Source: Chelonoidis abingdonii (Eukaryota; Chordata; Testudines; Testudinidae). From it: a DNA stretch of 64,000 nt. The notes beneath the pieces were generated by a model, which saw only the letters and a program-made list of their open reading frames with translations, did not search any database and was not told the origin of the DNA. Shown one piece after another: positions 29,100 through 40,344 of the stretch (within the stretch, counting starts at the first letter, position 1; every line of letters begins with the position of its first letter). The stretch covers positions 33,166,379 through 33,230,378 of the forward strand of contig NC_133770.1 in the NCBI RefSeq assembly GCF_003597395.2. The letters are read 5' to 3'. Both the position numbers and the translations under genes were made by a program.

Positions 29100-32000
29100 T
29101 ATCATTGACAACAGTAATTGCGCTGCCGTAGTGCATGTGAAATAACATAATACTTTGAGTTTAGTTCAATATAGACTCCTGACACTGGAAAGCATATAAA
29201 CACATTTCAATCAAGCATGTGCTTATATCCCCCTTTGACTCAAAGGGTGTAAGCTTTTGCCTATTCCGGCCACTATATCTTCTGTGGGTTTTCTGCTTTT
29301 TCTCAGCCCCTGTCTCAAGGCCTCAAGTTTGTTGTAGTTGTTTTAAAGGTCTTCTACATAGGACCATGTGTGCTGTAAACTGGTGTGGCAGCATGCCCGT
29401 TAGGTAGCTTCAGCTTGCATAAAGAATTTTGAGGCAGGTTTAGTAGTAAGTTGCTGAGGGAACTCTGGGAACATGTGTCCCTTATTCATCATTCTGCCAT
29501 CTGACTAGTTCAAAAACATTTACTTAATCAAGTCAATGTCCCATACTGCTTTACCCAGAGAGCACGTCTATACCAACAGTAAAAGGCAAAAAGGAAGATA
29601 TTGCTCTTTAAAAACAATATAATTTATCCAAAGAATGTAGCATAAAGAAATACAGTAGTTCTGAAAAAGTAGAGACGCATTTACAACTAATCACTATGTG
29701 AGGGGCTTCTTACTGAAATCTGTGAGGGGATTTTTGGTTGGTCCTTTCCCAATTCCAGGAGAAAGGAAAATGGCCAAAGAGTACTTGGGATCCTGAAACT
29801 GACAGTCCCCAGGGCTAATGGAGGAGGCCAGCGCTCCACACCACTTGGGTCCGAGTCGGGGGGGAGGGTGTCAAGAGCCCACAGCCTTCCTCAGAGTGAG
29901 CTGGGGCTGCCACGGCAGAATGATAGATAAGATAAGATAAGGATAGAGCTCAAAACACAGCTGGGAAGAGAGCAGCAGCAGATTGGAGAGAGAGTGCACT
30001 GGGGCGAGTCTCCTGCTCATGCAGCAGAGTCATGTGCGCTGGTTTAGGGAGAGAGGAAGAGATGGAGGGCATCAAGTACTAGAGCCAGAGAGGGACGTGG
30101 CCTGACAGGAGGGCAGAACGGGTCCTGGGGCAGTGCTACACCAGCAGCATCACAGCAGCGCATCCAGGTCCAGGAAGACTTTGCTGGACTCGTAAATTTG
30201 TTGTTACTGTAAAATGTATTGCATGTTAGAGACTGCTTGACCCTTACCCAAGCCATCTCCTCACAGTGCTCCCAGGGTGTTCTTTAATCACCAAAGAAAC
30301 TGCTTTGGTGTAAATAAACTGTATACGTGTTTAAGTGATGGCAGTGATTTCAGGTTAAAAGGGTAACAAGGGAGTTAGGAGTATCCTGGAGTAGGGGCAC
30401 CCTCATCCCCATGCAGAGTTTAGGGTTGCCAACCCTTATTCTTATCTTATTTCTTCATCTCTGTACAGGAAAATGGGGAGTTGCTGAGTGCTGCAAAAAC
30501 AGCAAGAAATCATCCTACAGAGTGTAGGTGAGGACTGGTTATTAATTCTTAATAATAAATGATATCGGGTGGTGGGGTGCTAAGAAAACAGTCCCTTATT
30601 TTTGAACTACGTTGTCAATCCTTGCCCATAGAGAGACTGAGGTAAACGTGAAGGAATCCCTGAGCTCAGTCCTCCCTGCATAGTGTGAGTCAGTTCATGC
30701 ATGGCTAGGAGGGAAAGTCAAGGTGGGCAGGTACTGGATGAAGTGAGTCAGGGAGGGACTGAGATCCTTTTGTTGCTTGGTTAAGCTGGGGAACTGCATA
30801 CATACAGAAATTCCCCTATTACAGTGGGACAAATCCCCCCTCATAACAACATTCAATACAAATGTTTATTTGCAAGCTCAACTGAACTCAAAGTACTGAG
30901 ATCATGGTAACTAAGAACAATGGTTTCAGTACTGCAGGTCACGAGAGTCAAAGGGTTTAATAAGATGCTGACAACTCATTTATTTCTCACTGATTTTCTC
31001 TTTTTGTAGATGGGGAAAATATTTAGAGATTCCCTCCTTCGCTCCATTAGTTATTTTCTGCTGGAAGAGCTGTTGCAGCCCCAACGTTAGCTGCTTCTGT
31101 TGGGTCACATAATCTGTGGTCTCTTGATTTATATGTAATCTAGTATTTAAAAGACATCTTTAAATTCCCTCCCTCTACTCCCACATTCTAGCAATATTCA
31201 TTCTCCATTCCAAAAGCTTAAAAAGCTAAAAACGTAACTTAATATGATTAGGTGCTGATTCTGGGCAGCTGCACTAGAAACTTTCGTGTTGGTGTATTTT
31301 CCTGTTAAACACTTCAGTTTTTATTATTAAAATGATTTATGGCACAAACTCAGGATTTTTTACTGTTTGCCTTTCTTGGACTTTTCTGGCTGAAACTGAA
31401 AAAGTTATTTTATCACTTTCTCTTCTGTTTTCTCCTTAACAAAGCCATTGTTAGATCTGGATTCTGCACAGGATTCAGAGAAAAAAGAAATGCATCCAAC
31501 ATCCTCGGCTGGAAAATGTCTTGTAATTATATTTCATGAAGCCTGATCAAGATCATGGGGTGCCACAAGCTCCTGTTTATTTCCAGACATGATAAAAAGT
31601 GTTGGAGTATTTTCCCCAGTGAAAAGTTTAATAATAAAATAATCTTCAGGAATTCACATGAATATCAAGTCTGTCTGGTAGCATTTCCTAGTCTCCATAT
31701 TTTAGTTTATTCCTTTAAATTCAATCACATTTTTTGTGCAGCATAAGAGGAGAATTTAATAATCAAACTAGCTGTACTGCTCTTCTCGAACAATTTTTGG
31801 GCAGGCAGTTGTTTTTAGACAACTGAGATTAACATTTGAAAAAAAAAAAATTACCTGCCACTGTAACATGTAATGGTTGAATTAGCTGCTCCATTAACCT
31901 AGTTATATATCCAGAAGCAAAACAGCAATTTGACTCAAATCGCATCGGTAACAGTGTTCAGCCATTGCTTCCTTCCATCTACTATGGGATATTTTACTTC

Positions 32001-32830
32001 AGGATTTAAAATTTACAACAGAAAGACATCATCATAAAATAGGTTTGCCACCCTACAAATTGGGCATATGGTTCTTGTTTCTCATTCTCTCCTTACATCA
32101 TTTCCTCCACTTGCTCTTTGAAAGGGAAAGATTTTGATGTCACAGTCCCTCTCCTCTAAGGTGTTCATTTTGATTTCTCCTGTTGCCCACTTTAAGGTCT
32201 TCCTATTCCCTTTCCCCTTTTTCTCTACAATGCACAAAGAATGAGGGGGCTGGAACAATAAAGGTGGAGAGAAAGAGCCAAGAAAAAAAAAAGAGGTACT
32301 TTGTGTAGGAGAGTCCTGTTGAGCAAATGTTTAAATAAGTTACTCCAAAACACTAACTAACAAGCATTTAGATACATAGTTTTTTGTCAAGTTGTTACAG
32401 GGCAAAGAATACTTTTCAAAAACGTCAGAAGCAATACAGATTGAAATGCTTATTACAGGTTATAATCTTACTGTCAAGAAACTGGAAAGATAAAAGGAAT
32501 TTTACAATGTTTTACCTTAATGCTCTCCTTCTTTGGAGTAGTTTTGAGGTTTTAAATCTGACTGAATTCTCTTTGTCAAAATCTATGAGAGAGGAAAAAC
32601 ACAGTAAAGAAGCCGTGTATTAATATTTAACATTTAAATGGCTGTATCATTATCTCAACTCTTTGATTTTGAAAATGGTAGTATCTTAGAGTCTATAGTT
32701 GAATGAATATGTACAGCTGCATACCTAAAATGGTGACAACTTAAAAGTCTTGAGAAAAAGTACAGAGACCATGTGTTCCAATAAGTTTTTAATATTCTTT
32801 GTGACAACTAAACATATGTTTCAAGTGGTT
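29100..32830 (-). other. Mainly unannotated intronic DNA
   Basis: Apart from the tract at 29760-30420 I see no named element. Short open frames at 31339-31539 and 31555-31746 (plus) have no motif and no splice-site context. Confidence 0.4.
29760..30420. repeat. GC-richer tract, possible degraded solo LTR or unclassified repeat
   Basis: A distinct block with (GATAA)n at about 29925-29942, purine-rich GAGAGAGAG segments, and an AATAAA within GGTGTAAATAAACTG near 30308-30322. The overall look (promoter-like GC part, then AATAAA) is compatible with an LTR, but I found no matching TG...CA ends, duplication, internal virus-like sequence or second copy. The open frame at 30044-30256 is likely spurious. 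Confidence 0.3.
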
Positions 32831-32839
32831 TAAACACAG

Positions 32840-33035
32840 GAGACTGAGCCAGAAACTAAAATTCTAACCCTGACTCTGGCTGCATCTTCCTCTGTGACCT
32901 TGGGCAAGTTACTTAGGCTCTTTGTCTCAGTTTCCCTGATTGTTGAAGGGACATATTTGCCTGCTTAACTGGGGAGTACTGAGTTTAAGGTTTATAAAGT
33001 ACTTTGAAGATGAAAAGGGTTACAAAAGCATATTG
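32840..33035 (+). mobile_element. MIR SINE
   Basis: The conserved core TGACCTTGGGCAAGTTACTT, followed by TTTGTCTCAGTTTCCCTGAT and a TGAAGGGACATATTTGCC section, is diagnostic of MIR. The tail continues GAGTACTGAG...TAAAGTACTTTGAAGATGAA. It is an old insertion shared in type by amniotes. Confidence 0.9.
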
Positions 33036-33039
33036 TAAC

Positions 33040-35240
33040 AAACATGGGTTGGACCCTAAGGTTATTATAAAAATTGCACATTCGCTGCAAAAATCAGACA
33101 TACCTAAGTAAATGTTTGGTGCAGCAATGGATTCTGATGTCAGTGGCAAACATTAGTAAAGGTTCCCCTAGTATCTGGCAACAACCAACAATCTTCCTGA
33201 ATAAACTGGGAATATGTTTAGTCATTTCTATCCTTGGGTCTTATTCACCGAGTGTAAAGGTGTGTTAGATACAATCTTGTTTAAACATTTATAGCTGGCA
33301 GGGTTCTAGCACAGAACCCCTAATACTGAAGACCCATACTATGCACTAGGGAGGTTAGCAGTCAATAGCGCAGTAAGGTTAGGAGACTGAGAAACAACCC
33401 AATCAGAGAAGTTATGCTAGAAACCAGCTAGCAGCTATTTAAAAACAGATGAAGCTACCATGATTTGCTCCGAGTAGGGAAACAGCCTTCGGTCCCTTCT
33501 ACACTGAAGTGAGTTGTCTCAGGGGACCAAGATACAGAATGGTTGTTCTGTGACATAACTGAGGGATTGTTGCATCTTGCAAGATAGACTGCTACATGGC
33601 CAACACTTTAACATGATTCAAGGACATGGTTAAAAGCTGGTATGTGCCATCTACACTGAGATGGTACTGTGGTGTAACCATGTTGTGGGACAACAGGTTT
33701 GTAACCAGTACCCAACACAGCTATTTATAATCTTGATGGAATCTATGATGTAACCAAGGGATATTAGTAGAATAATGGTGTAATTAGGTTTAATGTAGCT
33801 GGTTACCAAGAGCTACATTGTCAATGGGTCTCATGTCTGTACAACCTTTAAAAATTTGCTCGCTCATTCTCTTCCCACGCCTCAGAGATACATACATTTA
33901 AATGGAGACCATTTAAATAGCATTATAAAAAGGCTAGAAAATATGTAAACCAATGATCTTTTTTTAGACTACCAGAATACACTGAAACAATTCAATATTT
34001 AAAGCAATCTTGTTAACAAGCAAACAGCATTCTTCTAGTTTATATGGGCATTATCATCTTTCCTGGCTTCTGTTGGCATTTTGTTTCTCTTTCCAACTAA
34101 CTACATGGAAAATAAAGCTCATTAATCATACAGCAGAGACATTTTGTAAGACCAGCTACAAAGTGTTATAAGCAAAGATTTACGAATGATTTACTAATCA
34201 TTACACTAATAATTTAAAAAATATTCCATAAACATTTTCTAGAAAGGCCAGAGTTATAATACTGTAAAAGCATAGCAGATAAAAATTCCCCACAAGAAAT
34301 CCAACACAGTATGAGTTTGGTTAATCAAAACCAGGCATGCGTAAAATTTATAACCATTCAAATAACCCATCTTATACCATTTGGTAAAAACCAGCTGTCC
34401 ACTACAAAAATCACACCTAGGCCACAGAAAAATTCCTCCCCACCGCAGCCAAAAAATGGAGAGAGCAGCTTTCATCATCTGAAATTTGTAGAAGGGGGAA
34501 GGGGCAGCGGCTGGCAGAGGGGCATGACGGACTCTATTACTCATGAAACACATTTAACATTTTAAAATTGCTGTGCCTTTTAGAGGGCAAATTCATCTGC
34601 TCCCACAAACAATTGTTTATGGTATACAGCTATATTTTATGGGTCTCCTTGCCTTGATTCATTCACATGCTGAAGACTTGTTAGAGTGTAATAAAAAGTA
34701 ACTTACTGTCACAATCTACTAAACCTTAAAATTTAGTTAATAAAAACATTGAAAGAATGGCAAAAAAGGCTCCTTTCAGAAGAACTTAACAGGTCCATAA
34801 AACAATCATTTTAAGGTGGCTCTATTTCAATGGTTAACCTAAAAACATACACAGTCCAGTATGCTAAAGAGAAATCACTGCAAATCTAACAATATTGTGT
34901 TCCCTCAACAGTGACAAGAAGATTATAAACACACTTATAATCCTATCCGAAATAATTTTAAGTATTTGTATTTACAATTCAGAGTATGTTTACTTCAGTG
35001 TTACATTATGAACTTGCTTGCGAGTTAAACCATTCAGTATATTTCCACTCAATCTACAAAATAGTGGTTAAAAACAAAAGCAGTTAAAATATAAGCAGTT
35101 AGAATATTAACTTAGGAAACCTGGACATTCCATTGTTACTCAGTACATTTAAAGGCCTTAATTCAACTGCAAGCTAAGCTAATTAGAAGATCCATCTAAT
35201 CGGATTTATGAAAAGTGACCTTTGAGGAAATTATAAAATA
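33040..35240 (-). other. Intronic DNA; possible weak MITE at about 33495-33750
   Basis: GGTCCCTTCTACACTGAAGT and CATCTACACTGAGATGGTAC near 33495 and 33647 resemble pieces of turtle MITEs, but I cannot define ends. The rest is AT-rich with nothing I can name. Confidence 0.35.
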
Positions 35241-35382
35241 GACTAGATGCCAAACTGAGTACTAATTACTAAAGTACCAAACGCTTCTATGTAAGGACAA
35301 ATAGTATGCATATACATTAAAAACAAAGGGGTGCAGGGGGAGAAATCAATTGCATTCTTCTCTAACCACTTCAAACTCTTAC

Positions 35383-35443
35383 CTTGCTCCTCAGAGTATT
35401 GAACATTTCCCAAATAGCTGGAGATCCAAGGATTTCTGAACAT
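35383..35443 (-). CDS. Candidate alternative first coding exon of SVIL
   Basis: A minus-strand ATG at 35443 in a strong Kozak context (GCAACCATG, A at -3) opens a frame MFRNPWISSYLGNVQYSEE plus Q. It ends at a near-consensus donor, GAGCAAG|GTAAGAG (35383/35382), in phase 1. An in-frame TAG lies upstream, so this ATG is the first possible start. The phase fits the 105-base version of the exon at 25239-25343, which would give a continuous frame into the canonical SVIL start. The peptide is not one I recognise. It could be chance, or the first exon of another transcript. Confidence 0.35.
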
Positions 35444-36058
35444 GGTTGCACAAACAAAGGATTCAGCAATGACAAACTACAATGGGAGCTAATTCTCAAC
35501 CAGCCACAGCCCTAGGCCCGTCTAAGCAATACTGTGTAGAGATTTTTCATAGCACAGGACTGAAGCTGTCAGGCTATCGCGTCCCAGGGAGTACAGTAAA
35601 TGCATAGCAATAGGCTGCAAAGTAGAGCAGCTCAAGCCCAGTAATCAGATTACAAGCAGAAATTAGGCACATGAATGCTAAAACAAATTGGACAATGGTG
35701 ATTGGGAGCGTTATAATATTACTACTTCAAAGCTCTAGCCGAATCACAAATTATATTCTAGCAAGAAGATACTGCAGAAACCCAATAGTTTTTACAGGAA
35801 AATAAATCTCTCTCCAAAAGAGGAGTAATTCCTTCTTATCTCTAACCAGAATAAACGGCAAAGAATGCTTAAACACAAAGTAAAGCACAGCAACTGGGCT
35901 GTCAGAAAACTGACTTTTAACCATATCATTATGCTTAACATTTTGCCCATCTGCTAGGCCAAAAAGGAATGTTTAAGCAGCCAAGATTTATGGGTAACAT
36001 ATGAACAAAATTACTGGTGGGAGAAGGGGAGTTAAGAACAGATACCCGGACACTCTCT

Positions 36059-36331
36059 TTAACTTGAGACAGAAGGTGTAGAACTGTAAGACAATTTATC
36101 TAATAAGTGCAGCATAGCTGCCACCTTTATCTTAAAGCAGATTTTATAGGTTTTGGATTCATTGTGGACTTCAATAATTAGAATTTCAGGATCCTTTATA
36201 TTCCAGTCTGGAAGCACTTCTTCCGAAGGGTGCAATAACTGTTTTACAAAGCCGGCCTGTTCAATCATCTCAGGAGTAAAATGAAGTAACCAACCACCCA
36301 AAGAGGTGTTAAAAATGGCTGTGACAAAAAT
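36059..36331 (-). CDS. Unidentified 90-codon coding-like open frame
   Basis: The frame is open from just after a TGA at 36332-36334 to a TAA at 36059-36061. It contains HFTPEMIEQAGFVKQLLHPS, EEVLPDWNIKDPEILIIEVH and ESKTYKICFKIKVAAMLHLL. Hydrophobic/charged alternation and ordinary codon choice look like a folded domain rather than random sequence. No initiator ATG precedes the likely domain (the first in-frame ATG is internal), but a TTTTTGTCACAG acceptor-like site ends at 36320. It could be a terminal exon, a fossil of a retrocopied gene, or a fragment of a mobile element. I do not recognise the family and assign no function. Confidence 0.3.
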   Translation of the reverse strand: MFVTAIFNTSLGGWLLHFTPEMIEQAGFVKQLLHPSEEVLPDWNIKDPEILIIEVHNESKTYKICFKIKVAAMLHLLDKLSYSSTPSVSS

Positions 36332-36515
36332 TCACACACACAAACTCAAAATAGCCAAGGGCAATTATTGTATAACTAGTACTCTCCTTCCCTCTCCGCT
36401 GCCACTCAGAAGCACTTAAATGACTAAATACCAATGGGAGACTAAACAACAGTCAGGAGTGTTAGACTTACAAAATGTTAGTTTATGGGTGTGCAGGCAT
36501 AGAGCCACTGCCTAC

Positions 36516-36602
36516 TTAGATTGTACATTCCTTGGGGCAGGAACTGTGATAAATTACGCACCTGTATGGCGTCCAGTACAATGGGGACCTATTCCATCAT
36601 AG
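36516..36602 (+). mobile_element. L2-like LINE 3' fragment
   Basis: TTAGATTGTACATTCCTTGG then GGCAGGAACTGTG, and after a gap GTATGGCGTCCAGTACAATGGGGACC, is the plus-strand form of the family at 20105-20250. It is the last 90 bases or so. Confidence 0.65.
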
Positions 36603-36868
36603 GGGTCTCTATACACTACCACAACACAAACACAGGAAAGACAATATTTTGGATTTTATGTTAGGAGACATCTATGTTAAAATATATGGTCCATTCAAAA
36701 GAAAGGAAAATGTTAATTTCAGCCAGTTTACTGGGAAGCAGTATGTATGCCTGCCAGGTTGTTTGAAGTGGTTTGCTTTTATTTTCTTTGGTGTTTAGGA
36801 GTAATTTCTGACTCGACTGGGAGTGTGTGTGTGGGGAGGGGCTATCACTTCTTCCAGTTTCTTTAAAC

Positions 36869-37089
36869 CAGGGATTCTCAAATTAGGGGTCAGGACCCCT
36901 CAGGGGGTCATGAGGTTATTACATGGGGGGTCGTGAACTGTCAGCCTCCACCCCAAACCCTGCTTTGCCTCCAGCATTTATAATGGTGTTAAATATATTT
37001 AAAAGTGTCTTTATTTTATAAACGGGGGGTCGCACTCAGAGGCTTGCTGTGCGAAAGGGGTCACCAGTATGAAAGTTTGAGAGCCACTG
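36869..37089. mobile_element. hAT (Charlie-like) MITE with perfect 8-bp duplication
   Basis: A 221-base element with ends CAGGGATTCTCAAATTAGGGG and GTATGAAAGTTTGAGAGCCACTG (inverted). CTTTAAAC is repeated exactly at 36861-36868 and 37090-37097. The interior carries GGGGTC... repeats typical of turtle copies. Confidence 0.92.
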
Positions 37090-37099
37090 CTTTAAACAT

Positions 37100-39315
37100 A
37101 CTACAGGCTGCTTAATACAGGAGACAGGATCTGGGTTCTAGAGGTATAGCCAGACATCTCCTGGTTACCAGGTCTACTTGTTGCAATTCTGGGGGGACAG
37201 TGGAGTGGGGAGGGAGGTTATGGCCATTGTCTCTAAAATGGACCCACCTTCTTTGTGCTGGGCTCAAATGCCTTATCCCTATAAGCTGAAGGCATCTTGT
37301 ACTCCTTCACTCACCCTCTGTGTAAGTCTCCTCTGGGACTTTAGCCATCCTCTTGCTTGTGGTAGAGATACAATGAGCAGGAAAAAAGTATATGTAGTCT
37401 TGGAAGGACATCATAACTTCAAAACATCCCTCTTTGAACTTGGTAATTTTAAATGAGTTCTTACTCACGGTGTTCAAATGCTACTTATAGGATGCGCAAA
37501 CAAGCCTGTGTCTCCAGAACAGCTGCCAATTCCACTGTGAAAGCAGAACTTATGACAGACACTACTGTGGGTAGGACTTCCTCTTCTAGCGTTCGGGACT
37601 GACAGTTCAAGAATGCAGGGGGTAGCTCATGAGTGTAAAGATAACTACTATGGAGGGCTTAAGGTCAGGGGAGGGAACAGATGAACTGCAAGAGAGAATA
37701 TCCATATCTGATTTTTCCCAAATGATCATTTGGTTTAGAGCTCAGCATCAAAGCCCTCTTCACCTGAAACTGGAACTATTCACCAAGGGCTACTCTGTGC
37801 AGGATATCCATGAATACACCCCACTGATCTCAGCACTGAATACTACTTCTAACATAGCATTCTGTGACCCTACGTTACTGGCACACCATGTTCGGATAAT
37901 GGGTCTGTTCCGGTCCTTCAGAAAGTTCTGTTGGAGGCAGAGGATTAAAATACAATAGCAGTGTGGGGCCATGCAGAGACAGGGGGAATTTGGACACATA
38001 CTTTGTCTTCAAGAGTTTCTCCATCCTCTATATAATGAGCAAGTCCACCCTCCCCTTCCCCCCATACACACAATTTGACCTGACCTCCTTTGTGGCAAAA
38101 CCTAGTTTCATAGGGCCCATGGGGTCAACACAGTGATGAGACTGCTGTTACACTAAAACCAGTCCACGAGAAGACCCATCAATCTGGCATTAAAAAACAA
38201 AAGGGTGGGGGGGGGGAACTTTCCATGAAGACGGTGATCTCCAAATATTTCAAAGTTGCTATTCTGTCCTTTAAAATGATCTAGTGACCAGGAGCAGAAG
38301 CGTGTCCATCTCAGTGATATTGCAAGTTATGTTACAGATCTACCGTTATTTCCTTGTCCATCCCATCCCCCAGACCAATTTTTAAATGTCAGATGCCTCT
38401 AACATATGAGCACAGCTGGAAGTTAAAATTGAAGTTAATGAAAAAATTAGGTTAAGCATACATTTCTAATCAAAACCAGACTGCCCACGAAAGATCTGTT
38501 GGCAGCTGAAGATTGTTCTGTAACTTCCCTCAGGAACTGCGGCAAAACGTCATTTTGTTTGAGGACCCTGATCATTGTAATCAAAGCAGGAGCTCAGACT
38601 GCTTGAAAGCTGCTTTCAACTTACAGTACAGCTGTGTCCAGGAGTCAGCCCACACCCACCCCCAATCACGACATTTTAAAAAATATTAAATGTTGAGTTT
38701 TAGTTCTTGGGAGTTTGTTCTCAAGCCTCTCTCTGCAATCATGAGGGTTAGATGCTACATTGTAAAATGGCATCTTAGATTGTGCCACAATCACAGGACT
38801 CTGGGGACTGTGGCCACATGCAACAAGAGTAAAACAAAACAAAACCACCACAAATTCAGGACAAAGTTGGTATTTTTTCCTAATGTTTCCAGAAAGAAAG
38901 ATAGAAAGAAAGAAAGAAAGAAAAACAACCACAACACAGCTACCAGCTCCCAAAATAAAGTTATATAAATTAAAGTATTTGTCCTGTGTTACGTTAAACA
39001 GAAAATGATTATCCACGCTATGTTCAAGGAAGACTCCACACTGTTTTTTAAAATAAAATATATTGTGGGTTGATGGCATCAGTCAACCTCACATCACCTC
39101 ATCATCCCTTCCATCCATATATATTGGCAAGTGGTATTCTCATTTTCCTTAGTGAAGGCAATTTATGCAGGATTTCTACCCCAGGATATTATCTCCTGAC
39201 ATGAGATCATTCCTTCATGGGAAGTACGTTTAATCCTTTTCACTTTCCTTTTATCACTTCTATTGTTATGCATTAAGGTCCAGAATCCTATGTTTCTGTG
39301 TAATTATTACGTAAT
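37100..39315 (-). other. Intronic DNA with simple repeats
   Basis: No named transposon. It contains a G run near 38206-38217 and a (GAAA)n tract at 38891-38925. The open frame 37629-37958 (plus, 109 codons) shows no motif I recognise. Confidence 0.4.
38891..38925. repeat. (GAAA)n microsatellite
   Basis: About eight units of AGAA/GAAA with one GATA interruption. Confidence 0.9.
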
Positions 39316-39319
39316 TACA

Positions 39320-39900
39320 GTAACTCCTCACTTAACATTGTAGTTATGTTCCTGAAAAATGCAACTTTAAGCATAACGATGTTAAGCGAATCCAATTTCC
39401 CCATAAGAATTCATGTAAATAGGGGAAGTTAGATTCCATGGAAAAAATTTTTTGCCAGACAAAAAGGCATTATATACACATTTTAAACAAGCAATTTAAT
39501 ACAGGTATTAAACAGGCTGGCAGCCCACCATCAGCTCCCCTATGTCCCCCCCAGCACCTCCCGCACACCGGCAGATCCCACGGATCAGTGCCTTCCTCCT
39601 GCTCACCCCCGTCTCCTGCCTGCAGCAATCAGCTGTCTTACGGCATTCGGGAGGCTGGGGGAAGGAGTGAGGATGCGGTGCACGTCCTCCCCCTTCCCCT
39701 CAGCCTCCTGAATGCCGCAAACCAGCTGATTGCTGAGGGCAGGAGGCAGAGGAGGGAGGGGGGAACCTGCACGCTGCGGCCTCGCTCCTCCCCTGAGCTA
39801 CTTGAATGCTGTAAACCAGCTCTTTGGCTAGTATTGCTATTTTGGACAAGTCTTCAGATAAACAGAACTCTGCATTGCATCACCAGATAGTTTAAAACAG
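39320..39900. mobile_element. Tigger-like fragment with GC-rich polypyrimidine insert
   Basis: The left part, CAGTAACTCCTCACTTAACA then AGCATAACGATGTTAAGCGA, is the end of a pogo/Tigger-like family. It is followed from about 39530 by a GC-rich tract (CCTCAGCCTCCTGAATGCCG, CAGCTGATTGCTGAGGGCAGG) also seen at 3540-3700. The matching right end was not found. Long open frames here are not genes. Confidence 0.6.
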
Positions 39901-39937
39901 GTCACATGAGAAGAAATCAAAAACAAAGTTAATGGTC

Positions 39938-40343
39938 ATAACACAAGAACTAGGGGCCACCAAATGAAATTAATAGACAGCAGATTTAAAACAAACAATA
40001 GGAAGTATTTTTTCCACACAGCACACAATCAATCAATCTGTGGAACTCCTTGCCAGAGGATGTTGTCAAGGCCAAGACTATAACAGGGTTCAAAAAAGAA
40101 TTAGATAAATTCACGGAGGATAGATCCATCAATGGCAATTAGTCAGAATGGGCAGGGATGGTGTCCCTAGCCTCTGTTTGCCAGAAGCTGGGAATGAGCA
40201 ACAGGGGATGGATCACTTGATGATTACCTGTTCTGTTCATTTCCCCCGGGGCACCTGGCATTGGTCACTGTCGGATGACAGGATGCTGGGCTACATAAAC
40301 TTTTGGTCTGACCCAGCATGGCCAGTCTTATGTTCTTATGTTC
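39938..40343 (+). mobile_element. CR1 LINE 3' end with TTATGTTC tail
   Basis: Contains the conserved 3' section: AACTCCTTGCCAGAGGATGT, then AGACTATAACAGGGTTCAAA, TCACTTGATGATTACCTGTT, GGCACCTGGCATTGGTCACT and GGTCTGACCCAGCATGGCC, ending in two TTATGTTC units. About 400 bases remain of the element. No intact reverse transcriptase frame is upstream, so it is a 5'-truncated copy. Confidence 0.92.
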
Positions 40344-40344
40344 A

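Noticed and set aside
30044..30256. Minus-strand open frame with a donor-like GTAAGG nearby
   Set aside because: It sits in a GC-richer tract with LTR-like layout; no conserved motif and no phase-compatible partner exon.
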